Part shown: one piece after another, positions 20,283-31,098 of the stretch
How positions within the stretch are numbered: position 1 is the first letter of the stretch
Layout of the letters: every line of letters begins with the position of its first letter
Assembly: GCA_039881045.1 (NCBI GenBank)
Contig: JAYWVB010000040.1
Coordinates: 248,001 to 312,000 of the forward strand
Length of the DNA stretch: 64,000 bases
Reading direction: 5' to 3'
From: Chaetomium olivaceum
Lineage: Eukaryota > Ascomycota > Sordariomycetes > Sordariales > Chaetomiaceae
Notes under the pieces: model-generated
What the model was told of the DNA's origin: nothing
Databases searched by the model: none
The model's input: only the letters and a program-made list of their open reading frames with translations
Program-made: the position numbers and the translations under genes

Positions 20283-22349
20283 CTACCGCCTCTCAACTCT
20301 GATCCGCGCCTCCAGCCCATCAACGCAGTACCCAAACTGCCGCGGCCCATCCTTGAGCTCCACCTCACGCCGCACAAACCTACCACCCCTCCTCTCCAAC
20401 ACGGCCACTTCCCCCGTAGAACCACCACCCTCCTCCTCCCTCCGCTCCCACTCAGCCTCCCTATCTTCCTCCTCACTCTCCCCCTCAGCCTCATCAAACC
20501 CGCCCACGGGATCCCATTCCCCCGTCTCCCACACCAACCTCACCTTCAACGGACTCAACCCAAACAGCCTCCCCACAACCCCCTTGACGGCATAGATATC
20601 AAACGACTTGGGCACTTCCACCCTTCTAACCACCTCCCCCTTCTCCCCCCCCACCTCAGCACCACCCCCCTCCTGTTGTTGTTCATCACCAAACAAAAAC
20701 TCCACCGCCACCACCCGCCCCTCCAACCAGCCCTTATCCACCCCTTCCGCCCCCTTCCCCTTCCTCACCACAGCCGGCTCCCCGTACAGCTCGCACAACT
20801 CGGCCCACCGCCGATGCCTCGCCAGCACCGCCTTCTCCCCCTCTGCAACGCCATCCCCCTCCGGCACAGCGGCCAGCTGGCGGGCGATGCGCGAGAGGTA
20901 GAACATGTCGGCGTCGGCGCGGTCGGCCGGGGTGACGGCGCTGAAGTTGAGGGTGCGCAGCTTGGGAAGGCGGGCGAGGGTCAGCATGTAGGCTTCTTCG
21001 GATTTGCGGGCGCTGGTGGTGGTGGTGGTGTTGGCGGGTTGGGGGTGGTGTACGGGGTGGTTGGGGTGATGCGTTCGGTTAGGGGGAAGATGGGTTGGGG
21101 GGCTGCGGCTGGGGTTGGGGTGACAGCAGTGGTAGTGGTGGTGGTGTCGTCGATGTCGGGGTCGGAGGAGATGGGGTTGTGGGTTAGGCGGAGGGAGGTC
21201 AGGCCGGGGATTGTGGTGGGCAGAGCGTCGATGAAGGACCAGGAGGATATGGAGTTGTAGGAGAGGTCGAGGTAGTGGAGGTTGGGGCCAAAGACGAGTG
21301 GCGGGGAGGAGGGTGGGGTGATGGTGGAGATGTAGTTGCCTTTGAGGAGGAGGTTGCGGAGGGTGGGAATGGAGGCGAGCGGGGCGAGTGATGAGAGAGA
21401 GGTGAAGTCGTTGAGTTCGAGGTGGAGGGAGACGAGCTTGGTGGCAAACGGGGCGTGCGGAGGAATGGCGGTGATGGCTGAGATTTGGTTTGAGCCGGCG
21501 TGGAGGGTGGTCAGGGAGGGGAACTTGGAGGCGATGTGGCATATCTCTTCCCATGAGAGGAGGGTGTCCTCTAAAGCGAGCTCCGTAACCCCTGCGAAGG
21601 CATCGCCGGCGGATTCCAGGACCTCATCGTCGAAGATATCCCTGAACCGGTTTCCACTAGACATTCATGTCAGCACCCGACACTGCCCAACAAAAGCAGA
21701 CAAACAAACGCACTTGACCTTCAGGCTCCGCAGCAGTTTGAGCTCGGAACAAATCTGCACAATCGGCCCAAACCGCTCAAACAGATTCCTGCTCAAATCC
21801 AGCTCCCTAACTTTGAGGCAGACCTGGCTGATGACTTGGTGGCCGTCCCTCGCGGGGTCTGTCGCATGAGCGACCTGCACGCCATCAAGGATGACGAACT
21901 GTAGCTCGTCCAACTGGGCTAGCTGGCGACGGATCTTTTCGAACCCGACTTCCTCGGCGACCTTGCCCGAGAACTTGATCTGCCTGGACGGGGTCTGGTC
22001 CCCGGTCGGGTCACGGGCGTATTTGAAGTTGAGCGCCGAGAGGAAGGTCTGGGGAGGGTCCGCTGCGCGCGTGGGGCGCACGAAGGACGCGGCATTGGGG
22101 GATTGGGATGTGCCTGAGAATGGTTAGAATAATTATGGCTGAATAAATAAGCATCGAGTGCGCCGTGTCGGGAATGGTACATGAAAAGTAGCGGACGCCC
22201 TTGTGCTGTCCGTCGTGTTTACCCCGCGAGGGGTCATCCCACTCCACGCCCAGCCATGAACCCGACGTGCCGGCAACTTCGCCAACATATCTCACGGTGC
22301 AAGGCACGCCGTCGTATGAGCGTCGCTCGCCGATTTGGGGCAGGGCCAT
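20283..22349 (-). CDS. Tubulin-specific chaperone E (tubulin folding cofactor E)
   Basis: Binds alpha-tubulin during assembly of the alpha/beta heterodimer; the yeast counterpart is PAC2. Exon 1 (22181-22349) encodes a CAP-Gly domain with GSWLGVEWDDPSRGKHDG and GVRYFSC. Exon 2 (21714-22113) starts TSQSPNAASFVRPTR and runs into leucine-rich repeats (VRELDLSRNLFERFG). Exon 3 from 21656 continues GNRFRDIFDDEVLE, then ATKLVSLHLELNDFTSL and NLHYLDLSYNSISSW, followed by a Thr/Pro insert. The C-terminal ubiquitin-like domain covers RVEVPKSFDIYAVKGVVGRL to RQFGYCVDGLEARIRVERR, stop at 20283. Within the Thr/Pro insert near 21030-21050 the frame changes: either one base is lost in a C run, or a very short 41-nt intron (GTACAC to CCAG) is removed, which also restores frame. 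All three cofactor E domains are present in order. Confidence 0.9.
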
Positions 22350-22571
22350 TTCGAGGTTGAATATTTTTTGAGGTTGGGGTTTGGACCCGTTTTTGGGTTG
22401 TCTAGTTGAAAATACTGAGTGAGTTAATCCAGGCAGCAACAGCAATCGCACATCAACACAGATTAGAAGGATAGGTAGGTCATTCGATTATTGATCACCA
22501 CACACACTCAACACAACATAACATCAACAAAATTAACAATACTGCTACACCCTCATAATCTCATACCATAT

Positions 22572-23653
22572 TTACAACTTCCCCTTCACAACCGGCGCAA
22601 CACACTTCATCAGCGCGCGACCATTGCTCAAGCACACCTTCCCACCCTCCACCTTGACCTCAAACCTGACCTCCTCCCATTCCCCCTTCTTCTCGCCCGT
22701 CCGCCACGCCGACGCAACCAACTTATCCCCCGGCCTCACCGGGCTCGCAAAGCGCGCCTGGTACTCCTTCATATTCGCCGGGTTACTCCCGCCCAGGTGC
22801 TGCAGAAGGCCATGCGCCGCCCAGTTCCACGAGTACAGCCCATGGATGATGACACCGCCAAAGCCCATCTTCTTCCCGGGCTCCGGGTGCGCGTGCAGCG
22901 GGTTATAGTCCCCGTTCAGCCGGTACAGCAGCGCCGTCTCGGGCGTCGTCTGCTTCTCAAACACGGCGTCCGGCGCGCGGTCCTTGGGCGCGGGGAAATT
23001 CACCGTCGCGGGGCCCTTGGGCCCGCCCCAGTTGCCCTGGCCGACGTAGAAGGATGACGAGATCACGCGCGTGTAGACGTCGCCCGTCGCGGCGTCGACC
23101 AGGTCGGACTGCGTGTCGACCACGGTGCCCGGCCGGCCCTTGTCGTACACGCCCAGCACTTTGATGCGGATCTCGAATTTCCTGCCCGCCGAGGAGGCCG
23201 GGAGGGGCTTGAAGGATTGGAGGAGCCGTTGCCCGTCGACGACGCGGGTCGGGTCGAAGGCGGGCACGCCGGGGATGGGGACGGCTTTTTGGGCTGAGTA
23301 GAAATCGATTACGTCTTGGGCGGTGCCTTTGAAGGCTGTTGTTGAGGGGGAGGGGTTGGGTTGTTAGTTAGTGCGTTCCATGTTGTGTTTGTGGTGGAAA
23401 GGGTAGGGAGGGGGGTGGACGTACTGAGGATGATGGGGTAGGTGGGAAAGACGGCAAAGTTGGGGTCGAGTTCCTAGTCACGGTTAGGTCACTTGCTTAT
23501 TGAAGATTGGTGATGGAGTTGCAGGAGCCATACATAGAGAAAGTGAAGCTCGTCCGCAGTGGCGCCAATCGTGTTGGCGAAGAGGAGGGCATCCCGCTTG
23601 GTCCAGGTGACCTCCTGCGGCGGATACTCGAAGCCAACACCAGGGCCAGACAT
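22572..23653 (-). CDS. MaoC-like hydratase (enoyl-CoA hydratase 2 type)
   Basis: Double hot-dog hydratase/dehydratase of the R-specific enoyl-CoA hydratase 2 family, likely acting on (R)-3-hydroxyacyl-CoA in fatty-acid metabolism. Exons are 23534-23653, 23425-23473 and 22572-23335, giving 310 aa in a single intact frame. The N-terminal half has YPPQEVTWTKRDALLFANTI and FPTYPIILTFKGT. The hydratase-2 signature is DYNPLHAHPEPGKKMGFGGV followed by IHGLYSWN, with the catalytic D and H in place. The C-terminus ends KGKL; GKL is a weak match to the peroxisomal PTS1 (SKL-type) signal, so peroxisomal location is possible but not assured. The gene stands alone and resembles the C-terminal module of the peroxisomal multifunctional enzyme without its dehydrogenase part. 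Confidence 0.88.
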
Positions 23654-24152
23654 GATGCTCACGGTTGTTTTGATGGTTATGGTGGTTATAGGTGGTTGGA
23701 TGGAGTTGGATGGAGTTGAATGGGTTGGGCGAAGAAGTGATACAATCAATTGGATCAATTGGTCCCTTTTAATAGCGGTCGATATGAGGATGGGATGCCC
23801 GGATCCTAGCTATAGTTATAGTTATTCCCCAGTCCTCGCTATCCCTACCGACCTCGTCACCAAGGTGTCACCCCCGGCTTCTGCTGCGGGGAGCATCCGA
23901 GACCGATGCCGCCAGCCGAGGTCTGAGGAAGTGGGGAGCTGCCGGGGAGACCTTCCTTGCCGCTCTTGTAACCCCAAGCCGTTGTTGCAGGGTCCCCTGT
24001 CTCGGCCCGCTCTGAGCCTGACCTTTTCCACCGTCACCTTGACCCCCCTGGTTTTGTCTTCCACACACAAGCACACACAAACACCGCAGTGGCTCCATTC
24101 TCTCTCTGAAAAATCAGAAATCAGAGCGGGTACCTCCAACAAGCGAGAAAAA
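23654..24152. other. Promoter region of the MaoC gene and tRNA 5' flank
   Basis: About 500 bp between the divergent hydratase and tRNA genes. No coding sequence is seen. Confidence 0.45.
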
Positions 24153-24273
24153 GGTCCGCTGGCTCAATGGCAGAGCGTCTGACTACGATGTACGACTCCT
24201 AATTCCTGGGTTACTCAGGGAGGATCGGATCGAAGTAATCAGGAGGTTCCAGGTTCGACCCCTGGGTGGATCG
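24153..24273 (+). tRNA. tRNA-Arg (anticodon ACG) with intron
   Basis: Folds as a standard cloverleaf. The acceptor GGTCCGC (24153-24159) pairs with GTGGATC (24266-24272) with two G-T wobbles, discriminator G at 24273. The D arm is GCTC/GAGC (24162-24176), the anticodon stem TCTGA (24178-24182) pairs with TCAGG (24239-24243), and the T arm is CCAGG/CCTGG around TTCGACC. The anticodon loop CTACGA places ACG at 24185-24187, read as inosine-CG for CGN arginine codons. A 49-nt intron (24189-24237) follows the base after the anticodon, the canonical eukaryotic position. Confidence 0.93.
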
Positions 24274-24735
24274 AGATGTGTGTTTCCCAAACCACGATAT
24301 ACTTTTTGGGGGCGTTTTCAAGACCTTGTGGAAGTTTTCCCTTTCTTATTTTCTTTTTATCCGGGCTCGTTCTCCCCATCTGAGGTTATGCGTGACCAAC
24401 CCTAACCCGCATTCGCCAACGACAACAGATTCGTCTAATTTGGGCGTCACTAAGCGTCGTGCTATCGAGATGGAACATTCAAGTAAAGATCACGGACACA
24501 TTTGAGTGGTAACAACTTGTTCGTTGTTAGCGTATGGACTCACGGGTATTTGGAGGAGAGCATAATTAGGTATAGGGAGGAAAGGAAGCAAAGGGAGCCT
24601 ACACAACGAGGATAGACGACCTGCACCAGCAGGGCCAAAGTCTGACAACTCCTCCAGTTTCGAACTGGTCCGGTAGGTAGAGTGCACATCATCAACCACT
24701 CACCACGTTGGTCACAATAGTAGAGAAACACCAAG
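24274..24735. other. tRNA 3' flank and intergenic
   Basis: Contains a telomere-repeat-like box (CCCTAACCC, 24400-24408). No gene is seen. Confidence 0.45.
24398..24408 (-). promoter_or_regulatory. Telomere-repeat-like box (telobox)
   Basis: AACCCTAACCC, equal to one and a half fungal telomere repeats, 125 bp downstream of the tRNA gene. Possible site for Tbf1/Teb1-type Myb proteins; function is inferred only. Confidence 0.4.
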
Positions 24736-25785
24736 TCAAGCAAACTTCTTATATTTCTTCCCACCTGCTGAAGTACGTTCTCTGCCATTTACCCCCGTCT
24801 GCCTCGCGTTCGACAACCACCGCCTCTCTTGACCCTTGCCGCCATCCGGCTTCAACACGACTGGCTTCTTACCCACGGCACCCTTCCCATGCATGCTCGC
24901 CTTCCCCTTCCCCTTCAACTCCAGGCCCCTCTCCCGGACCTTCAACTGATGCGCATTCTTCCGCGCCTCCACCGCCAAGCTACTGCTGCTGCTGCTCCCC
25001 CCAGACCCCTTCGACCGGCCAGCAGCACCGCCACCACCGCCACCACCACCAGACTTGACATCAGACCCAGACGCAGACCCCAACGCACCGCTCATGACAA
25101 GGGGCGGCGCAGGAAGCGGCTGGCGGCGCCGGTACTGGGCAAAGCTGCGGGCGGCGTGGCGGGGCATGGGCCGGGTGCTGTCGAGGACGCAGTCGTCGAA
25201 GTCGAGCGGGGAGGTCAGCATGTCGTGCACCCGCCGCTCAAAGTACTCCATCTTGTCGACGGGCTTCTTGGGGGTCCGGGCTGGGGACGGGGCCAGGGAC
25301 GGGGCTGGGGCCGAAGCCGAAGCCGAAGACGACACCACCGCCGATGGTGATGTCGCTGTTGTTGTTGTTGCCGTTGCCGCTGCTGCCTTGCTACGCTCCG
25401 CTGCCTTGGGCTGCTGCTGCTGCTCGGAGGTGGCCCGCTTCTTCGTGGTTTTGGTGCCGTTGGCTACCACAGGGGTGGTGGGCTTGCGGCTGATGGCGGG
25501 GGGCGAGGGGGGCTCGACTTTGGCCTTCTTGGCCGGCTGCGGAGTCTCCGCGTCGGTGCCCTCGGGGACAGCAGCCTCCGCGGGGGCTTCCCGCTTCCTC
25601 TTAGCGGCAGGGGCTTTGGTCTCGCTCGGCTCAGCGGGCGGGATGGTAGCGACGGCCGCGGGGGTTGACGGCGAAGCGGTACGGCGAGGAGCGGGGACGG
25701 CAGCGGAGGTGAGGATGCGACCGGACTTCTCGTCCGAAGACGGCTCGTCGGCCTGGAGGAGGCGGAGGTGGTTGATGAAGTCCAT
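24736..25785 (-). CDS. Basic, low-complexity protein, probably nuclear (unknown)
   Basis: An intact frame of 349 aa from ATG 25785 (MDFINHLRLLQADEPSSDEK). The middle is Ala/Pro/Ser/Lys-rich with clusters such as AAKRKREAP and QPAKKAKVEPPSPP that look like nuclear localisation signals. The best-ordered part is KKPVDKMEYFERRVHDMLTS followed by PLDFDDCVLDSTRPMPRHAA. A Gly/Ser run and a Lys/Gly-rich tail (KKYKKFA) end the protein. The frame stays open upstream to 26313, but that part has the look of untranslated leader. No known domain is recognised. DNA- or RNA-binding is a guess from composition. Confidence 0.6.
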   Translation of the reverse strand: MDFINHLRLLQADEPSSDEKSGRILTSAAVPAPRRTASPSTPAAVATIPPAEPSETKAPAAKRKREAPAEAAVPEGTDAETPQPAKKAKVEPPSPPAISRKPTTPVVANGTKTTKKRATSEQQQQPKAAERSKAAAATATTTTATSPSAVVSSSASASAPAPSLAPSPARTPKKPVDKMEYFERRVHDMLTSPLDFDDCVLDSTRPMPRHAARSFAQYRRRQPLPAPPLVMSGALGSASGSDVKSGGGGGGGGAAGRSKGSGGSSSSSSLAVEARKNAHQLKVRERGLELKGKGKASMHGKGAVGKKPVVLKPDGGKGQERRWLSNARQTGVNGRERTSAGGKKYKKFA

Positions 25786-27306
25786 GCTGAGGGTTGGTCT
25801 TCGGGTCCGTCTCCACCACTGCCGTCGGAGCAGAAACAGGCTAATGGCCCGCTCAAGATTGCGGTGACGCTTGTTGGGTTTTGCCAGTCTGCTGAGGGCC
25901 GGGGGTTTGCTGAGGTGACGATGAAGGATAGGTGGACGGGCAAGTTGGTTGGACTTTGTTTTCCGATGTGAAGAAAGGAGAGAAGGGCGACGAGATGGAG
26001 ATTGTGAAAGTGAGAGTTCCGATGGCTTCTTGAGAAAACGAAGTTTGGAATTGGCCTCTGGAAAAGTTGAATGCCGGAAAACTTGTCCGGTAAAGAACTG
26101 GAAAGTAGATGCCGGAGAGGTTGCCGCCCGCTTTTTATGTCTTGTAGCTCTTGGGCGGCCGGTGCCAATGACACCGGCATTGGTATTGTTCGAAGTCATC
26201 TTCAATATGAAAGGATAGATGAGCACATGTGATAATAAGGAGATGCCAAAACAGCAAGCACAATAGGCCACTGAATGGGCTGAAGGTTGCTGAAGACTCG
26301 GAGGATATCGCAAAAGGTAACGACGGAATAACGAAACAATAAGTTATACGCCCAGTTATATAATACTGACGAAAAAATGGGAAACAATTCTAGCCGCAAA
26401 TGCGCGGCCCTGAATCGTTGAATTAGTTCCTCAAGCCCCACCAGTGAGGTTGAAGAATTGTCACCAACAATAACAAACTTAACATTTTTTTAGAGTTTTG
26501 TTCCTGGCTTGCCTCAGCTGGTTAGGTCTTGGCAATGAAATCCCCGTTCTCACTGCGACACCCTGACCGTCTAAAACATGACGCACTGTACTCGTGCGCA
26601 CTGTACCTGTCTCTGTATTTTGGCTCTCTTCAAGAGCATCTAACTTTTACAGTAATTTTATTCTTCAATTTATTACATACTTATTTCTCTTACAGTTTTG
26701 CAATCAAATGTCTGGTGGTGTATGAGAGGCTTTTGGGAATGTTCTTGGGCCTCCCATCTGGCGTGTTTCTCTATACTCAGTGCAACAACTTCCAGATTTG
26801 TAAAAGACCTCAGAATATATTACAGCTCGTGGTGTTTGAAGCGCCGGTCGCTCTATATCTGTCAATAATGGAGAATATTACGGAGAGAAAACAGAGAATT
26901 GGAGGGGCCGGAGTTATGTCTCGTGGTTTCTCTTGTACATACCCGGGTCGCTTGCCAAGCGACGAAGTGTGAACTGCTCGCCAAGCCACCCGCGGTTCTG
27001 TGCTTATGTTGTATGAGGCCGCCTCTATACCTGCCTCGTCTATTGCCTTCGGCAGATGTAATATGTCCGCCGTCGTAACTATCGCCCTTTGTAATCCATA
27101 ATGGCAGAAACACTCGAATCACGGACTTAGCGTTCAGTAATAGCCGCGTGGAGTCCCAATTCCGGGCAGCACAGAATAGTGATGAATGTGAATATAAATT
27201 TTGCTGAGCCTATGACCTTCTCTCAATTATTTCGTCTTCGGAACATCGTACTTCATCAATACAAACACTTATACTACCATCACACTTACCTACTCTACTC
27301 ACCAAC
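25786..27306. other. Intergenic region, AT-rich in its right half
   Basis: About 1.5 kb. The part from 26200 to 27200 is clearly more AT-rich than its surroundings. A plus-strand frame (26529-26972) has hydrophobic and Cys-rich stretches but no motif. TATA-like ATATAAATT near 27191 lies about 115 bp before the next gene start. Confidence 0.4.
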
Positions 27307-28357
27307 ATGCCTCAGATCAACGGACAGGAAGTCGGCGCTACAGGCTACGGCCTTATGAGTGAGTCTCTCAACACTAGCCTGGTCCCACAACTCGCAGCTG
27401 ACCATGTGCAGGCTTCACCTGGCGTCCGGACCCCAATACTCAGGAGCAAGCCTTCGAGGCCATGCGTGCGACCCTCGATAAAGGCATGGACTTCTGAACG
27501 GCGGCGAGTTCTACGGCACGCCCGAGTGCAACTCCCTGACCCTCTTGGAGGCCTACTTCGCCAAGCACCCCGAGGACGCCGACAAGGTCGTCCTCAGCAT
27601 CAAGGGCGCTCTCGGGGCCCACGGAGCCGATGGCTCGGCCGAAGGAGTCCGCCGCTCCCTCGACAACATCCTCAAGCCGCTCAACGGTCGCAAGAAGCTC
27701 GACATCTTCGAGTGCGCCCGCCGCGACCCGAAGGTCTCCTTGGAGGAGACCTTCGGCGCCATGCAGGAGTACATCGACAACGGCCTGCTCGGCGACATCT
27801 CGCTCAGCGAGGTGTCCGCGGCGACCATCCACGAGGCCGGCAAACACACCAAGGTCGTCGCCGTCGAGGTCGAGCTGAGCATCTTCAGCCCCGACGTGCT
27901 CACCAACCGCGTCGCGGCCGCGTGCGCAGAGCTCAACATCCCCCTCGTCGCCTACTCCCCCATTGGGCGCGGTGCAAGTGCCAGTCCACCCCTACCAACC
28001 CACCCCTCATCATCAGCTCCTTCCAACCCCCCCTTACTCACCTCACTAACCACAACAACAGATCCTCGGCGGCAAGCTGCGCTCCCCTTCCGACCTCGCG
28101 CCGCTGATCCAAACCTTCCCGCGCTTCTCCCCCGAGAAACTTTCCCCCCAATCTCGCCCTCTGCACGCACGCTCGCGACCCGCCCCGGGATGCCGACCAT
28201 CGTGCCCATCCCGGGCTTGACGCGCACAGAGAGAGTCACCGAGAACGGGGTGGAGGTGAAGCTGACGGAGGAGGAGATGCGGGCGATTGATGGGATTCTG
28301 GCGACGTTTGAGGTCAAGGGCGGGAGGTACCCGAGCCAGTTTCCAGTGAATACGTAG
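27307..28357 (+). pseudogene. Pyridoxal-reductase-like aldo-keto reductase, damaged
   Basis: Aldo-keto reductase like fission-yeast Plr1, which reduces pyridoxal with NADPH. Exon 1 (27307-27358) and exon 2 (from 27412) read GYGLMSFTWRPDPNTQEQAF and DKGMDF, then TG followed by AAC where TGG AAC is expected: one G is missing at about 27496. The next frame gives GGEFYGTPECNSLTLLEAYF with the catalytic tyrosine, VVLSIKGALGAHGADGSAEG, and PLVAYSPIGRG. An 88-nt intron with a GC-AG border (GCAAGT at 27974; CACTAAC; acceptor at 28060-28061) leads to ILGGKLRSPSDLAPLIQTF and FSPE. Near 28138 one A seems extra, and right after NLAL about 20-25 residues expected in this family are absent before ARTLATRPGMPTIVPIPG. 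The missing block cannot be a simple miscall, so a real deletion or misassembly is likely. Confidence 0.7.
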
Positions 28358-28924
28358 GTTGTGGGTGCGGGTGCGGGTGCTGAGGGGTGGTCAAGGGCGG
28401 GGGTATGTCTGAGTTTAAGAATTAGTTTTTAAACTTGTTGTAAGATACGAAATGGGTATGATGATGTTTGGGATTTTCGACTGTCAGGAAAAAAGAATGT
28501 GATAATGGTCCACAGTGAGCCTCGAAAGGCGCTTAAGTATTGCAGAATTCATGGAAGAATCATTCATCATAAGCCGGAAACAAGAAAGAAGAGAAACATA
28601 TCGGTGAACTTACACATTGTGACCGATTTCAGTGCTGGCGGCCGGCCAAATGGCCAGCAAAACGATCTTGTAACGATGGTTGATTTGGGTGAGAAGGAAA
28701 CTTGAAAAGCCTGGAGCGAGAAATTTAAGAGGGCAGGTGGGTTACGTAACTAAGGCTTGGAGCTCTTGATATAAAGAGGGTTAGGGTTCACCACACCAGT
28801 TAACCCTTGGATGCTCTCGTCAACAGGTGCCAGCCATGAACTGAATACGATATTATCTTCGTCACAAAAAGCCCGCCCCCCTAATCATTCCCATTACGCC
28901 CTGCTACTCCCCAAATCATAGCCC
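28358..28924. other. Convergent intergenic region
   Basis: About 570 bp between stops. It holds a telomere-repeat-like box (28778-28788). No gene is seen. Confidence 0.45.
28778..28788 (+). promoter_or_regulatory. Telomere-repeat-like box
   Basis: GGGTTAGGGTT in the region between the pyridoxal-reductase-like and dynein genes. Function is unproven. Confidence 0.35.
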
Positions 28925-31098
28925 TCATGCGCCGCCACCATCCCCACCGCCCACCGCCTCCAGCTTATTCACCAGCTTCTTGACGCTCGTCCACTCCTCG
29001 TTCTTCAGCGCCTCCTTCCCGCCCAGGTCCGGCCCGACCTCAAACACCGTAACGGCCCCATCAATACCGCCCGTAGCCACCCGCTTGCCCTCGCTCGGCT
29101 CCCACGCAAGCTTGTTCAGACTTTTGCTCAGCATCGTGCGCCCATCCTTCCGCGGGCTCGGCGAGATGCGCGAGACTGGCTCCTCGGTCTCGACTGTGAT
29201 GTCCCACAGCTCCAGCCAGCCGGCGCCGTCCACGAGCCCAAACACCCCGGGTTTGACAGGCGACCAGGCGGCGTCGTACACAACATCCTCGCGCACAAAG
29301 TCCAACAGCGGCGTGACCGCCGGCTCGAGGAGACCCGCACCGCCCAGCCCGCCCGCGCCCAGCACACCTCCGGCCCCGACCCCGGCGCCCACCGCAGAAC
29401 CGCCGACGGCCGACGTCGCCGCTGGGGCACGCACCTTCCACAGCTTGACGCTCCAGTCCAAACTCGCCGACAGCACTAGATCGCCGAGATCGACGGGTCC
29501 GCGCGCAGGGTGGAACGAGACCGACATGACGGGCGCTGCGTGACCGCGGTAGCTGACGCGGGTGTCCACGCCGGCCTTGGCGCCGGCGCGGTCGTACCGG
29601 TGGCAGGGGTAGATGGTCCCTTCTTCGGAGCCGACCAGGAAGAAGGTGGGGTCGGCCTGCGGGAAGCCGATGCACGTCGGGGCGAGGTCCTCAGTCTTGG
29701 AGGGCGGCGGCGCCGAAAGCGTCATGGCCTCCTGGGGCTGGGCCAGCATGTCGACGCTCCAGCCGCACACGGCGCCGTCGGTGGAAGACGAAATGATGTT
29801 GTTGGCGTTTTGTGTACCGACAATGTCGACGCAGTACACAGGATGAGTGTGGCCGGAGCCGGTGAGGGGCGTCTTTTGCACCGGTGCGGACCGTGCACGT
29901 GTGTCCCATAGGAGAACCTGCCCGCTGTAGGCGCCACCGATGATGAGGTTCGGGTGGAAGGGGGCGAGAACTTGGCCGTGAGGATATCGGATTGGGCGTG
30001 GAAAACGAATTCGGGCCGGTCATTGAGGTGGAGGTTCCAGACTTGGACGATGCCATCCGGGTCGTGAGGCGCGGTAGGGTTCTTGGTGTAGGATGCAAGG
30101 AGAAGTTCGGGGAACTTGGGCGAGAAGTCAATAGCACTGACCATGCGCTTCTTGGACCACCGCTCGTCGTAGAACTGCGCGATCTCCCTGATTTTCCGTC
30201 GACCTTTGCCTCCTGTGTTGCCGCTCTGCTCGTCGTCGTCGTCCACGTCGTGCACTTGCAGGGTGTAGTCGGTGAGGATGTCATATTCTTGGTCCAGCGC
30301 CTTTTCAATGACCTTGGTTGACCTGTCGATGAAGTCCATGAAGTCGTCCGACTGCGTAACCGCCTTCAGCTCGTCATTGCTAAGGGCCCGGGCCGGGAAG
30401 TTGGCCGCAGCGGACGGTTTGAAAACGCCATCCATCACAAGGTCCTTGGCCGCCCGAAGTTCCTCTTCGATCTCCTTCCGTATGTTCTCCCGCAGCTCTT
30501 CCTCCCTGTCCCGCTCCCTCCTACTGAGCCGCTTGCTGGGCGATGCTGTGATAGGTGGTTCCTCGCCTTCCGATTCGGACCAAGACCGCGACTTCCTCGG
30601 AGTCGTCCATTCATCGGTTGTCTGCACTCCCTTGCTGTACGAGTAGACTTCCTTTATCGGCGACGGGGGGCACTCGTAAACTGTCTTGAAGGCGACGGTG
30701 GAGAGGACCTGGGGTTGGGAAGTGACCACCTGCCCATTCGCGGGGCCCGCAAATTCAGAGATGTTCTCGCTGAGTTCTCCGCCGCTGAGGACGCTATTTG
30801 GCCTGCTGCCGAAACGGCCGGGGGAGTTGAAGCCGGTCGAAACAGAAACGGGTCGGCTTTCGCGAACAAGGCTGTCGATAAGAGTTTCTATCTCACGCCG
30901 ACTGCCTGCTCGGTCTGGCGTCGGGGAGTGTATCTAACCGACCGTCAGTTCAGCGTCGAGCGAGGGTGGTGGTGGGTGACCAACTTCGCTTGGGGAGACA
31001 CTCGGGCGGGTGGCCTGGCTCGCTCGAAGTTCTCTCTGGCGCTTGAGCTCTGCGAGCTTCGCCTTTTTTGCGAGGATCTCATCCCGGCGGTGCTGCAT
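28925..31098 (-). CDS. Cytoplasmic dynein intermediate chain, one apparent frameshift
   Basis: WD-repeat subunit linking the dynein motor to dynactin and cargo, needed for nuclear and vesicle transport along hyphae. ATG at 31098 gives MQHRRDEILAKKAKLAELKR, the N-terminal coiled coil that binds p150 dynactin. An intron near 30910-31000 (exact borders uncertain; branch AACTGAC) joins it to RREIETLIDSLVRESRP. Next come the light-chain-binding linker (YSYSKGVQTTDEW), a charged coiled coil (RERDREEELRENIRKEIEEE) and ALDQEYDILTDYTLQ. The WD repeats begin at MVSAIDFSPKFPELLLASY and include GHTHPVYCVDIVGTQN and LVLSASLDWSVKLWKV. Near 29955-29962, in a run of five C, the frame breaks between TAKFSP and HPNLIIGG; one C lost or two gained explains it. 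Stop at 28925. Confidence 0.92.

Noticed and set aside
20046..21260. Long plus-strand frame over the cofactor E gene
   Set aside because: Mirror of GC-biased codons of the real minus-strand gene; low-complexity Pro/Leu/His text.
25055..25867. Plus-strand Val/Ala-rich frame
   Set aside because: Antisense of the basic low-complexity protein; no hydrophobic pattern of a real membrane protein.
26529..26972. 147-codon plus-strand frame with hydrophobic stretches
   Set aside because: AT-rich context, no motif, no signal peptide; likely chance.
28778..28788. Interstitial telomere from a chromosome fusion
   Set aside because: Only one and a half repeats are present, far too few for a relic telomere.
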